From Eurosta solidaginis (taxonomy: Eukaryota > Arthropoda > Insecta > Diptera > Tephritidae): DNA of 64,000 bases. Made by a program: the position numbers and the translations under genes. Below, piece by piece: positions 21,395 through 33,088 of this stretch. The number at the start of each line of letters is the position of its first letter. Within the stretch, counting starts at the first letter, position 1. Location of the stretch: assembly GCF_040869045.1 (NCBI RefSeq), contig NC_090319.1, positions 53,850,779-53,914,778 of the forward strand, given 5' to 3'. The notes beneath the pieces are model-generated. The model did no database searches. It saw nothing but the letters and a program-made list of their open reading frames with translations, and was not told the DNA's origin.

Positions 21395-22549
21395 TAGCGA
21401 TTGTAAAGCTTATCCTTTACTATGGAGTTCTTGTTTGGTGGACAGCCACACAAAAAGAATCTACCTCAACAAATTAGAGGAGGTATGCAGGCCATCAATG
21501 CTTGGCATTACGGGAGCTCTGAAAACAATGCCCACGGCTGCACTGTACTCTGTACATTCCTGTATGCCTGGTGGCAAAGGACATAGCAATAACAACTGCA
21601 ACAAGGCTCTGTGCCTCGGCGCAGCTTATCCACTCGGCCATGGTAATATAGCGTCATCAAATATTGAATGAACAGGCTACCTAGTTCTCTACCTGCGCTT
21701 CGATGGGTCTATTAGGGCCACAATAGAGGTGAAAGTTTGGCGCAAGAGCACTCAAATGGCAGACGATGCGATACACGTGTACACCGATGGTTCCAAAATA
21801 CTAGAAGGAGTAGGTTTGCGGTATACTATGCTGATCCGAAAATAAACAGATCATATCAGCTGCCAGATCACTGTAGTGTTTTTCAGTCGGAGGTAGTAGT
21901 CATAAACAAAGCCGCAGAAACACTGAAAGGAAAAGCAGCTTAAACTGCAGGTGCGTCAACTTTTATATTGACAGTCAAGCAGCAATTAGGGCAATAATCT
22001 CGCATAGCACAACATCTTAAAGTGTGTTAGAGTGTAAGAAATCCCTGAAAATAATCAGGATAGGAAGAAACATACATATATGTACCTATACTTGGTCCCA
22101 GAGCGTACGAAAATATATGGTAATGAAAAAGCAGATGAGCTACATAGCTAAAAACGGCACATCCCTTGAAGCTTGCACCGTAGAAGTCCTAGCGTACTGT
22201 TGGTGGCTGCGGAGGCGGTCGAGATGCATCTTCCAGTTACATCAATCAAAAGAAACATACATTGCAGATTAAAGGAGCTAGCAGTCTCCAACTGGTACTC
22301 CTCGGACACCTGCAAGATAACCCAGCAAACATGGCCGAATTACGACAGTAAGAGAACAGAGGAGCTACTAAATAGGCCAAGGAAAGAAATATTTTTGATC
22401 ACTGCCACATTCACGGGTAACTGGCTGCTTGGCCTGCATGCTGAGAGAATGGTGATCCCGAACAGCATTGGAAGAGGCGAAGAGGGCAGCAAAGAAACAG
22501 ACGCGCACTACCTGTGTGAATGCCTAGCTCTAGCACAATATGTTTCTTA
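21395..22549 (+). pseudogene. LINE RT end and RNase H, degenerate (copy ii)
   Basis: The left part encodes the post-RT region (YYGVLVWW followed by a TALYSVHSC.P remnant; about 21415-21600), then RNase H remnants (VYTDGSK near 21777-21797, SYQLPDHCSVFQSEVV near 21855-21902, IDSQAAIRAIIS near 21967-22003), and the cysteine-containing tail (DAHYLCECLALAQY near 22499-22540). Frameshifts and stops throughout. Same family as copies at 12.4, 31.6 and 34 kb. The Harbinger-like MITE at 22550-22986 interrupts the end; the sequence may continue at 22987-23110. Confidence 0.7.
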
Positions 22550-22986
22550 AGGGCCCATTACTCATACTTAGCATAGACTTGACTTGACTTGAGAACTGTC
22601 ACTTACAGTTCTATTAAATGAAAATTGCATGTTACTGATTACTCAAAACTTAGCAACACTTGACTTAGATGTCTGTTGAATTTTGATTTTCTATGTAAGT
22701 TCTAAGTGACGTTTACATTTTGAGATGCCATCGGTTTGTTTCCATTTCATTTTGTCATACAAATTGACATTAACTGTTTGAAACAATTTTTACACTCATT
22801 AATTAATTGTAGTACTCAAAATTGTCTTGGTTTAAAAACCACTACTTTTTGTAGAAAATATTTCACAATAAAATGTCAGCTGGAAAACAGCTGATTATGA
22901 TGCCAGATTGTATGCGCTAAGTGGCTAAGTTGCCAAGTTTACGCCAAGGCAAGTCAAGTCTATGCTAAGTATCAGTAATGGGCCCT
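22550..22986. mobile_element. PIF/Harbinger-like MITE with TTA target duplication
   Basis: 437 bp. Both ends read inward AGGGCCCATTACT then ATACTTAGCATAGACTTG, one mismatch in the first 36 nt. TTA is duplicated at 22547-22549 and 22987-22989. A 3-bp TWA duplication with GGGCCC-type ends is what PIF/Harbinger MITEs show. Nested in the LINE fragment. Confidence 0.8.
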
Positions 22987-22989
22987 TTA

Positions 22990-24016
22990 CTATGGGTAGT
23001 GGAACTTAAGGAAGTAGCCATAAAAAATCAGCGGCTATTGGTTGCAGGAGAAATATGCATTAAAATTGCGGCTCGTGCTCTACTTGGGCACGGACCTTTG
23101 ATATCTGGGCGACATAGCAGTCAGAGTTTAAAGTCACCTTTTTTGTACAGCAACATTGGTTTTTTCATTATCTACATAATTTGTAGATACGGCAACAGCT
23201 GGACTTTGTTTACCCAACAAACATAGAAGATATATTATCCACCTTTAGAGAAATATATATTTCTAGTTCATCATTCGCTTATTATTCTTAAACCTGATAG
23301 TTTTAAATTTGACACCCACCATTATTATCCATTGAGAAATTTTGTAAAATGTATAGTTCTTGAGTTGATCTCCAACATCATTCGCAAATTATTAAACCCA
23401 TTGAGAGATTTTAAGAAACACATACGTAGCTCTCAAATGAGCATCCAGCTTCTCCAGTTGATACCCCACATTGGATATCGAGCTGAGGTGGAGTTGAATA
23501 CAAATCGTGTCCAAGGTGGTACTACCAAAACCAGCAGTGGTTTATTGTGATAAATAAACACCTGGTAGCGGTAATGAAGCGTTATAAACTAAAAATAAAT
23601 TATATAAATTTTATTTTATTTTCGTGAAAGTACTTTAGTATTGGAATCTTACATTTGAGTTCAATAAGAGAACCACACTTGAGTACAAGGTGGGAACTAT
23701 CTTTTTTTCAACTTAAGTAAGAGCATTTTTTGCTTTATAAAAAATTTTTTTTTTTGCTGAAAGCGCTATGTTTCTCGAGTTTAGCCACTGTTTCGAAACA
23801 ACTCCTGAGATTCTAGAAGTATGCTAGTTATCAACATGAGCTTTAATGGTACTCAAGCCCAGTTAAAGTGGACTGAAAAACTGCAGAATAATTCTAAGCA
23901 TAGTTTAACTGACAAGCTGAGTTTAACTTGTACTATAAACCGGGCCTTGATGATAATTTTCCAAAGAATTTAAAAATTATAAATAATAAAATTTGGTTTT
24001 CTTATTTCTAATACCT
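22990..24016. other. Intergenic with possible LINE tail; otherwise nothing recognised
   Basis: 22990-23110 may be the 3' end of LINE copy ii. An open frame at 23332-23550 has no recognised domain. The rest is AT-rich. Confidence 0.35.
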
Positions 24017-24540
24017 ATATGACAATACTTAATTTTGTCTTGGACTCCAAGTTAGAAAAACTGGCGAAGCTTTATCGGAACTTCAAAATACGCAAACAAT
24101 TTCTACCATGAGAAAGCGAGACCACTATTCCCCCAAAATTAGTGAGTTTGACATGTTTTTGTTTTTGTTTATGTTTTAAATTTTATTTTTTTCATTAACA
24201 TTTTTAACAATAAAAACAATGCAAATAACGCGGGGAAAATCATTTCGATCTCTGATGGTTCACTTTTTTCACAAGGAAGTTGAGTTTAGTTGCGTCTTTA
24301 TGCGCACAATTTTCAAACTAAAAACAAAATTTTCATTTGACAAAAAGAAAAAAATAAAGGAAAAAACGGCCGAATGTAAAAAAAAAACCCAACGAAATAC
24401 AAACTGGGTCGTTTGTTTTTAACATTTGAATATAGCTTACACACTTGCACCAGTACTTAAGCCGTAGTAGGAGGGAGTGCGACAAAAAATTTAAGAAAAA
24501 ATACAAGAAAATATACACGAAAATAAAGTAGTGTCATATA
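24017..24540. mobile_element. ATATGACACTACTTTATTTT-end repeat, copy 1
   Basis: Begins ATATGACAATACTTAATTTT and ends AAAATAAAGTAGTGTCATAT, i.e. inverted ends. Shared internal blocks with 26925-27452, 27453-27772 and 49466-49885: CTTTATCGGAA, GAGACCACTATT, CAAACTAAAAACAAAATT and GTAGGAGGGAGTGCGA. Non-coding; class unknown. Confidence 0.65.
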
Positions 24541-24825
24541 GATATTAGAGAAAAAAATGTATTGATTTTTATTTAAAAAAGCAATATTTCTATTATATCA
24601 AATTCTGTTATCTAATTATTATGAATTTTGTTACTTAATTTAAAAAAATCGTAATCAAAGTTTAACAGGTCCGCCATTTCGTTTTTTCTTTTCTTGTGTT
24701 CTTAAACAAAAACAAAGTAATTTTTCAGAACTTTGCTAAAAAAAATTGTTTGCCGTTTCGTAAATTTATATGAATGCATAAGAAACAATCCGCACTTCAA
24801 AAAATAATGATAAAATTACGCGGAG
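24541..24825. other. AT-rich spacer, nothing recognised
   Basis: No repeats or domains found. Confidence 0.35.
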
Positions 24826-24909
24826 CAGTAGTGGAATTCACTAACTTATACCGATGCGATTTATCGACTTTTTAATTAACGATCTTGTCGCTTGCCATAG
24901 CGATTGTAC

Positions 24910-25253
24910 CAAAGAGGATAAATACAATAAGAGCCGTCACTCGTTATTTTGTGGCGAGTATCTCGCTGGAAATTGAAAAAATTGATGCCGAATGTTTTCT
25001 GAGAGGGACATTTTTAATTGTCTCGCATTTATCCATGCCGTGTAGGCCCTTGTGCAACTGTGATTTTTGGAAAGAGAATTAAATTAATTAATTAAATACA
25101 GTCGAAAAATAAACACAAATACCCCACGAAAATGTATAGAAGACATTTATAAACATCTCGCCCAAAAAAAAAGTAGCGACTACCTCTCAGTATACATCGA
25201 GTAAATGCCAAAAAAATAACGAGTGACGCCTCTTATTGTATTTATCCTCTTTG
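24910..25253. mobile_element. hAT-like MITE nested in the Harbinger-like element
   Basis: Ends CAAAGAGGATAAATACAATA and its inverse complement. ATTGTAC flanks both sides (24903-24909 and 25254-25260), a 7-bp duplication or 8 bp with one overlapping base. The arms pair over about 50 nt (to AACGAGTGACG). Confidence 0.7.
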
Positions 25254-25448
25254 ATTGTACTATTCACTAACTTAGTTTTAACGACTCGAAATAAATGACA
25301 TTTAAATTTCGTTTTAATAGTAGAAAGGTGGCAGCACAGCTTAACGAAACCTAAAAAATGCGAAAAGCACAAAAGGAATGCCAAAAATAAATGAATTTCG
25401 TATACTAACTGCTTTTAAAAGTCATTATTGTGCAAGTTTTTGCCTATT

Positions 25449-25715
25449 TTAACAAAAGTTAAGTACATAAATGCGGTATTCATTTCTTTTTTTCTCTGTT
25501 GATATCGCAGTTATTCTTGTAACCCTTAATGGACCATTAAGTTTAGAAATAATATCATGAGCCATGTTTGGGGTTAGTCGGTACAGCCTTCGAAACTCCG
25601 TTGCATTGAAGTGGAATGGGTTATCTACTTCTCTAAGAAGGTGTCTGCCCACTGGCGATGGACTTAGTAAATCTTCATCTTGTGATAAAATGTACACCAA
25701 GTACTCAAATGCCAT
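25449..25715 (-). pseudogene. Harbinger transposase N-terminal fragment (tentative)
   Basis: The 88-codon frame contains NPFHFNATEFRRLYRL followed by TPNMAHDIISKL. This resembles the helical segment that precedes the nuclease domain in Harbinger/HARBI1 proteins (an F..FRLS..... pattern), by memory. The catalytic DDE region is not present. It lies inside an element whose ends and 3-bp duplication independently suggest Harbinger. Confidence 0.45.
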
Positions 25716-25994
25716 TTGATTTATAGATAAAGCAGCTTTTCGTGTTTGAAAATATTTAATTAATTAAAGTTCCGATGTTCTTTTTTTAACTAAAATTGCC
25801 AGGAATATTAATTTCGTAATTTTTAACGCAGCTGATCGTCGATAAACAAATATCGATACAAAATTGTTACTGAATAACGAAATCGTTATAGTTATCGATT
25901 CGCAAATAAAGCGACGGCAAATGTCGTTAAAAAGTTACTGAATTCCACTACAGGTGCTCTAAAATTGTAATTAAAACTTTCTCTTTTACTCCTT

Positions 25995-26221
25995 AAGCCG
26001 GAGTCATTGGTGCCGTATGTCGTATCGCTGTATCCGTATCCCTAACGTAATCAGCTGTTTATCGTTACGACGGTAAACCAAAACCCAATTGGTTGGCTAC
26101 GATACGGTTACGACCTTAGCGGCACCAATAATCGATTGCATTGATTCTCATAAGGTTGGTCGAATCAGCTGTTAAAAGGTTACCTATACGGTTACCGATA
26201 AAGCACCAATGTCTCCAGCTT
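25995..26221 (-). mobile_element. ~227-bp MITE, ATTGGTGC ends, copy 2
   Basis: Inverted relative to 21081-21307; see that entry. Confidence 0.75.
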
Positions 26222-26823
26222 TATTTGTAGCGGTTCATTATGTGGAGTCATAGCTCTGTACTTTGCTGGCTGGGTAATTCATGTTTACGTATGTAATTCT
26301 ATGTAAAATCTCACATTTATTTATTTGCATATGTATGTATGTACATAAATTTGTGTGTTTTTCGTACATCAATAACGGTCAGTTATCAAAAAAAATGCTA
26401 ACTCCTGATGCCCAATATTTCCGTTTCCTCACTCCGCGCAACGGTTTCTTACTATTTTTCTTTTTAAATAAACCATTACACTTTAACTCAAGTATATTTG
26501 GTTTTTTTTTTCTTGCACAAAGTGCATCAATACAAACACTAGAACATTGTAAAAGCAACAACAACAAAAAATAAATAGTAAAAAAATATATATAATTCTT
26601 CTTATAATACATACATATATGTATATATATATAGTATGTAATATTCTTATTTCAAAAATTCTTCGACCTTTAAACGCGCACACATATTGCCGGCAGAAGA
26701 ACACAGAGAATACTGAAAGAGAAATATTCGTCAAATTGGCAACGAAGCAGTCCCATTGCCGGTAGTTCCATCAGCAGAAGCAAACACCAGTGCAAGTCAT
26801 AGTAAGCCGATGCATGTATGCAC
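26222..26823. other. Intergenic, nothing recognised
   Basis: AT-rich; (TA)n and ATACATATATGTATA-like simple sequence near 26610-26632. Confidence 0.35.
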
Positions 26824-26873
26824 TAGAGGTTTACGCCGATCACTTTATCGGCAGCGGCGGCGTGCGCCGGTGT
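26824..26873 (+). mobile_element. One-ended relative of the GC-rich palindromic MITE
   Basis: AGAGGTTTACGCCGATCACTT then CGGCAGCGGCGGCGTG, matching the left end at 7383. No right end found before unrelated sequence begins. Confidence 0.5.
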
Positions 26874-26924
26874 TCTTATCTACTTTTCTTGATTTTTCTA
26901 TTTAAAAAAATAATATTTATACCT

Positions 26925-27452
26925 ATATGACACTACTTTATTTTTCCTTGGATTCCAAGTTAAGAAAACTGACGAAACTTTATCGGAAAGTCAAATTACA
27001 AAAATAATTTCCAGCAAGAGAAAGTGAGACCACTATTGTCCACAAAATAAAATAATTTGCCATGTTTTTATTTATGTTTCAAATTTTATTCTTTCATTAA
27101 CATTTTTCAAAACAAACACAGTGCAAATAACACGGAAAAATTATTTAGGCTCTGTTTGTTCACTTATTTCACACGAAAGTTCATTTTAGTTGAGTAGTTA
27201 TGTACAAAATTTTCAAACTAAAAACAAAATTATGATTTGTCAGAAAAAATTAATAAAAAATAACCGAATGTCAAAAAACCTAACGAAATACAAACTGGCT
27301 CGTTTGTTTTTAACAAACTAGATTGTATTTTTTGTGTATTTTCTTTGTTTTTTGGAATATAGCTTACACACTTACACCAGTACCGAAGCCGTATTAGGAG
27401 GGAGTGCGAGAAAAAATTGAAGAAAAAATACACGAAAATAAATTAGTGTCAT
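26925..27452. mobile_element. ATATGACACTACTTTATTTT-end repeat, copy 2
   Basis: Same orientation and block order as 24017-24540. The right end reads AAAATAAATTAGTGTCATT. Confidence 0.65.
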
Positions 27453-27772
27453 TCGGTCTCTAATGGTTCACCTTTTTCACAAGAAATTTGATTTTAATTG
27501 TGTTTTTATGCACCAAATTTACAAACTAAAAACAAAATTTTCATGTGTCAAAAAAAAATAAAGAAAAAACGGCCGAATGTCAAAAAAAGCTATCGAAATA
27601 CAAACTGGCTCATTTGTTTTTAATGAACTAGATTGTATTTGCCTTGTATTTCGTTAGTTTTTTTGAAATATGGTTTACACACTTACACCAGTACTGAAAC
27701 CGTATTAGGAGGGAGTGCGACAAAAAATTGAAGATAAAATACAAGAAAAAATACACGAAAATAAAGTAGTGT
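27453..27772. mobile_element. ATATGACACTACTTTATTTT-end repeat, copy 3 (right half)
   Basis: Continues directly from copy 2 as a second right half (CTCTAATGGTTCACC... AAAATAAAGTAGTGT), so copies 2 and 3 form a partial tandem. Confidence 0.6.
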
Positions 27773-27779
27773 ATAGGTA

Positions 27780-28085
27780 TAAGGAAATCAACGTTTTGGC
27801 AATTTCGAAAAGATCTTGGGTTTTTGCCTCAAAATCTCGCAGATCGTACAAAAATTTTCAGGAGTAGCTCCTTGCGGTGGGATTGTCCCTCAATCACTTA
27901 CTCCAGAGAGGCTTTCAAGCTAACCCCGGTCTTTGGAATTGGTACTGCTGCGTCTGCTGAAAAGAAATAGAAATACATAAAATGGTCAAACTTTTGTCTG
28001 TATATCTCGTGCAAAGCGTAGTTTCACCTGGGATTAACTCCTAATAATGGTCGCGAACACAATTTCTTTAAATCATTTGTGGCTC
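27780..28085 (+). repeat. Dispersed repeat, copy 2 (partner 7625-7833)
   Basis: Longer than copy 1; contains an additional ~90-bp block (CTCCTTGCGGTGGG...) absent there. Confidence 0.5.
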
Positions 28086-29161
28086 CTTGGCGGTCACGCA
28101 CAAACAACTTACGGTTGCTATTAATGTTCTATTAATACTCATGACTCTCGTGGCACAGGGCGCCTCCATTTTTTCGGCTGTTTTTAAGAGCTACAATTCT
28201 CGATGTGCGAACAGAAGCAATCCCGACCACCAGTCGCTACCACGCCTCCTGCCCTCACACCATATGCCAGCACAGAAGCTATAGGACTGCGACTTCGAAC
28301 TCATACCTTCGTTCACGTCACTTTCCTAGAAGCTCTGGGTGTAGCTCCGAAGACTTTCTAACGGATGTTTTTGTCGCGCTATGCTGCCTAGCTACAGCAA
28401 AGAAACACCTTGAAACGTTAGGGAGTGACTATTCGGCCAAGGATGTCGCCCTCGAAATCATAAGCAGTCTAAGTGGATGTCATTGCGTAACTCATGGGTG
28501 AAAATCGTATAATGCTCGGCGCATCTACATAATTAAAATTTTACAAGGACCCTGGATAAAATTTTTTAAATGTAGACCAAAGTTTGCAGACGTTTGTGTT
28601 CACAACATTGATTTCAATAGTCTTCGTTAAATCAAAACGATATTTAAGAATGAAAGTCGACCGATTTTAAGTTGAAAGATGTTAACTGCTGTTTTTCGGC
28701 CTTATGATATAAGAGCTCATTGTGAATGACCGCGTAGCTTCAGTTTTGAGACTAGTTCGACTGTTCACTACGTTAGGGTAGTAGCACACACGGTCATTAG
28801 TTCGACTGTCTTGGGAAAGCTTTTGCTTCACCACTTTGAGTGTTCTTGCTAAGGACAAAGCCTCACCTGGTAAATATATGTGCCTACATTTGTAAAAGGA
28901 GCCGTAACGTGTAGATGATATTTAAACTTGGTTGATAGGCTATAATCAATGTGATTCGCTCCAAGGTACTAGTTTTGGATAGGGTGGCCAACTTTAGGAA
29001 ATGTCAAACCGGGAGACTTGGGTGTTGAAGGATGAAGTGTGAAAATCAAAATTAACATTTCAGATGCTTTGTATAGTTTCGCAAATAAACAACAGATGTT
29101 TGAATGTAAGCCCAAGTGATTTTTCAAACCCTTCTCATACGTACATATATCCTCAACTTTA
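28086..29161. other. Intergenic, nothing recognised
   Basis: Open frames at 28087-28284 and 28205-28501 overlap in different frames and carry no recognisable domain. Confidence 0.35.
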
Positions 29162-30186
29162 GTATGAGGTAAGAATCATTTCAAAGGGGTGTTTATGCCC
29201 CTAGAACCTACTAAAGGATTTTGCATTACTGATTTCGCTTATATATAAAATTTTTTAAAAAATCGGCACCTTTTTTGAGTAATTTGCTTTTTTAACAACT
29301 TGAGGACAATTTGAAAACATGTTCGCCTTTCGTCATTTTATTTGAATTCATTGTTCGTTATTAATTTTTTGAAAAAGAAAATATCCAAAGTGAGCATATA
29401 AATTTATTATATAACTTTTCTTTCAATGTTTTGTTTGTAACTTGGTAAATTGGGTGATGCAAAATTCGTGTTAAGCTGACATCGAAAACGCCTGTTTTTT
29501 TAAATAACTTTTGAACAGTTAGAAAGAGTTAAATTTCGCAATTAGTTTCTTATAACTGGCAGTGATACGCATCCGTTGATCCCATTTTCGACCATATCCG
29601 ACCAATTTTCGACATGAACAGTAAATGGCCTAAACAGTAGACTGGGTCGATTTATTAACCGATATCGCGCCATTCATTTTTCGATAGGATTTGGGCTCAG
29701 GAAAAAAAGTTCCACTACGTATACCCAAAATAATAATTTTCGAGCCTGCAAAAAAAAATGACGAAAGGGTAAATTTTTCGACCAAAACACTCCCCAAAAC
29801 CCAAAAAATATTTTTTTCAAAAAACTGTTATCACCAACGTTTTTACAACAGTTTTTTGAAGAAAAAAAAAATATTTTTTGGGTTTTCGGGACTGTTTTGG
29901 TCGAAAAATTTACCCTTTCGTCATTTTTTTGCAGGCTCGAAAATTTTTTTTTTGGGTATGCGTAGTGGAACTTTTTTTTCCTGAGCCCAAATCTTATCGA
30001 AAAATCGATGGCGCGATATCGGTTAGCTTTCATCCATACAAATCGACCCAGGTTACTAAACAGTATTAAACGAGTAGAAAATATAGTAACGCGCCGGACG
30101 CTGCCGTCGCCGCCGCGCCGATATTTTTGACATTCGGCGGCGGCATGCGAAAAACCACCAAAATCGACGGCGGCGTATATCTCTAG
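29162..30186 (+). repeat. Dispersed repeat with GC-rich end, interrupted copy
   Basis: Homologous to 10191-10777. It is continuous with it up to CCTAAACAG at 29637 and again from CTAAACAGTATTAAA at 30056, with the hAT-like B2 element in between. The end is again GC-rich, closing GTATATCTCTAG. Confidence 0.7.
29638..30055 (+). mobile_element. hAT-like long-TIR element, subfamily B copy 2
   Basis: 418 bp, ends TAGACTGGGTCG / TAACCTGGGTCG. A perfect 8-bp CTAAACAG is duplicated at 29630-29637 and 30056-30063. The related uninterrupted repeat at 10191-10777 has a single CTAGACAG-like site, which confirms the boundaries directly. Confidence 0.85.
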
Positions 30187-30196
30187 CATGTACATG

Positions 30197-31029
30197 TATA
30201 TGGGGTATTCCATCCCATTTCGACCAATTATGAACCCGACCCCTTTAGAATTGGCTGAAAGTTTTTCTTCTTTTTCTAGCTTACGAAAGACGTTTTTCAG
30301 AAGTTTTTCAAATTTTTTCATCCAACTCAAAAAAAGTTATGAATTTTTAAAAAAACACCGTTTTTGTTTTCAAAATGATATAACTTTTTCAAAAATTGAC
30401 CGTTTGGGATCTTTTTTTTTTTTTAAATTGTTTTTAAATGTACTTTTCGTAAAAAATTCAGAAAAATTGTTAAGGTTTTTTTTTTTGTAATTTTTCAGTT
30501 TTTCGAGATTTTTCGAATTTCGCCCTTTTTTTTCTCATAAAAAACTTCAATCAATTCTGCAATCATCCCCACTAATCCCGGAGTGGGCCGAGAATTTTTT
30601 TTTTTATTTAATTGAAAAAAACAACTTTAAAATTTTTTTTGTATTTTTTCCGAAAAGTACATTTAAAAACATAAAAAAAAAATGATCCCAAACGGTCAAT
30701 TTTTGAAAAATTTATAGCATTTTGAAAAAAACACAATTTTTTTTTAAATATTTAAAACTTATTTTGAGTTTTTTCCGAAAAGTACATTTAAAAACAAATT
30801 TTTTAAAAAAAAAAGATCCCAAACGATCAATTTTTGAAAAAGTTATAGCATTTTGAAAACAAAAACGGTGTTTTTTTAAAAATTCATAACTTTTTTTGAG
30901 TTGGATGAAAAAATTTGAAAAACTTCTGAAAAACGTCTTTCGTAAGCTAGAAAAAGAAGAAAAACTTTCAGTCAATTCTAAAGAGGTCGGGTTCAAAATT
31001 GGTCGAAATGGGATGGAATACCCCATATA
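30197..31029. mobile_element. ~830-bp foldback element, ATGGGGTATTCCATCCC ends
   Basis: Two arms of about 280 nt (30197-30480 and 30745-31029) are inverted complements: ATGGGGTATTCCATCCCATT, ACGAAAGACGTTTTTCAG, AGTTATGAATTTTTAAAAA. The middle repeats poly-T-rich blocks. Frames of about 100 codons on both strands are products of the symmetry, not genes. Class unknown; ends overlap ACATGTATAT simple sequence, so the duplication cannot be read. Confidence 0.7.
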
Positions 31030-31039
31030 TACATGTATA

Positions 31040-31589
31040 TATGTAGGTAACAGTGACGCATGTTATGTGAATGTCCGAATGGTTTTTTGAAGGGTATACA
31101 CAAATTTGGTTTGTTGAAACTTGCCTCACTCCGGTATATAGGTTATTACTCGCAGCTAAGATCTTCACTCACTCGTGTAATAACAAAAATACCGAACATG
31201 CGTATATTAGTTTCAGATTCCCCTAAAGAGGATAGAGAAGTGAGGAGCCTTTAGAAACCCAAAATCAACGAACTGGACCAAATTCCAGAAACATGTTGAA
31301 ACAAAACTGGGACTACCCAAATAAATTGTCAATATAGAGGAACTGGGTGAAATAAATTACTTCATATCAGAGACTATCAGCTTATGACTTCGTATAAAAG
31401 AGCTAAGAAAATTCAGCGAAACAGAGCGTGAGCCGCTCCTAGCATGGGAAGTACGGCTCAGGTAGTAATAAAAAGGAAAAACGGGAAATGGTCGTGTGGT
31501 AGTGAATGTTCCCTTGAGGCGCTCTTCGGCACCCACAGCCTTTAAACTCCGATCACGACTAGCTTGATGGCCATTACCAAGATCGAATG
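31040..31589. other. Unclassified, possibly decayed LINE start
   Basis: No domain read. Position immediately before the LINE RT remnant suggests it could include the LINE's upstream part. Confidence 0.3.
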
Positions 31590-31789
31590 GGTAAGACATT
31601 CTCTAAAATCAAATCACTGGGCTCAGATGGCATATTCGCTCCCATGATACAAATTTCGAAGAGATCGATCGTTAAATGGCTTAAAATAATATTCCATGTG
31701 TGCATAAGACTGAATCATGTACATCACCTTAGGAGAACTGCTTGTATAGTCATCCTACCGAAGACGAGGATGTTCGGTCATATGTATCC

Positions 31790-32105
31790 TAAAGACCAGG
31801 GAAACGCGAGTAACTCTAGCTCAACTTCGATCTGGATACTGTAACAGGTTAAACTCTTACCTATACAGAATCAACCCCGACAAACAAAATGTATGCACCG
31901 CTTGCAATGTGTCCCCACATGACACCAACCATCTCTTTAATTGTAATGTGGAACCCACGCCTCTAACACCCCTCTCATTATGGTCCATCCCTGTTGAAAC
32001 AGCAAGTTTCCTTGGACTCCCGTTAGAAGATATTGATGATAATTTGTGATCGGTCGCACGTATTGGATGGGGCGAAACACTGCTACAACATCAACAAAAC
32101 CAAAA
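31790..32105 (+). pseudogene. 3' end of a second LINE nested in the RT
   Basis: Encodes a cysteine/histidine tail (NVCPACN, HDTNHLFNCN; about 31880-31950) and PLSLWSIPVETASFLGLP, then ends GCTACAACATCAACAAAAC. The same C-terminus is found on the minus strand at 44838-45340. It interrupts the RT between KD and the PIS motif of the host LINE, so it inserted into it. Confidence 0.65.
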
Positions 32106-33088
32106 CCTATTAGCCTAACACTATTTCTGATCAAACCGGTTGAGAGGCTAATAGATGTGTATACAAAGTTTAGCATATGAACTGTTCTCCGAAACACAAC
32201 ATGCGTACACCAAAGTCAAAGCGGTAGGCACGGCACTACATACGGTAGTTGTAAACATAGAGAAAGCTTAGGAATAAAAATAGTACGCTGTAGGAGCCGT
32301 CTTAATGTATAAGAGGCTTTCAACAATATCTCTAAACGGGCGATCGTGGATGGTCTTAATTACATTGAAATACATCCAGCGCTAACCAGATGGATCGGCT
32401 GAATGCTAAATTGCAGGAATATAAATTCACATTAAACCAATGGACAAGAGTACCCCACAAGGTGACGCTGGTTATAAACCCATTGCTTAGGCGGTTCGAC
32501 AGAGGACCAGTCAAACTGACGGCGTATGCAGATGACATTTCAGTCCTTTTAATTAGCAGATGTCTTCCACAATTTGGTAGTCGGTTTAACCACCAATGCG
32601 GAGAATCCTATCTAGTACTATTTACTAGGAAATGTAAGGTTCCCAATTGGACTAAGCCTAACCTTGGAGTGGTAACACTACAAGAAAAGCACAGCACAAA
32701 ATATCTAGGAATTATATTAGTTAGTAAATTATCGTGGGAGCTCCATGTAGAAGAGAGAGCAAAGAAATCCTCCGCGGCCTGTATACATGCAAGTGGATGC
32801 TAGGATGCACGTGTACCCTATCGCCCACACTCTGTTATTGGATATTTACATCAATTTTCAAGCCCATACTTTATTATGGGTATCTTGTTTGATGGACAGC
32901 CACACAAAAAGTACGTAGACTAAAAAACTAGAGGGAGTATGGAGTTATCAATGATTGGCATAACGGGAGCCCTAAAAACTAAGTGCACGCTGTGTGGACA
33001 TAGCAGTATAGCCCAACTAATACAGGGCGAGCAGACTACGTGGTCTCGTGCCTGAGTTTGGAAAGAGATCTTGGGGGCACAATAGAGT

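Larger units (their letters stand above)
24829..25950. mobile_element. PIF/Harbinger-like element, TIR TAGTGGAATTCA
   Basis: Ends TAGTGGAATTCACTAACTT and, inverted, TAGTGGAATTCAGTAACTT. CAG occurs on both sides (24826-24828, 25951-25953), consistent with a 3-bp duplication. It contains a short transposase-like frame at 25449-25715 and a nested 344-bp palindromic element at 24910-25253. Confidence 0.6.

Noticed and set aside
30188..31026. Two ~100-codon frames on opposite strands
   Set aside because: They are mirror products of the foldback arms and poly-T tracts.
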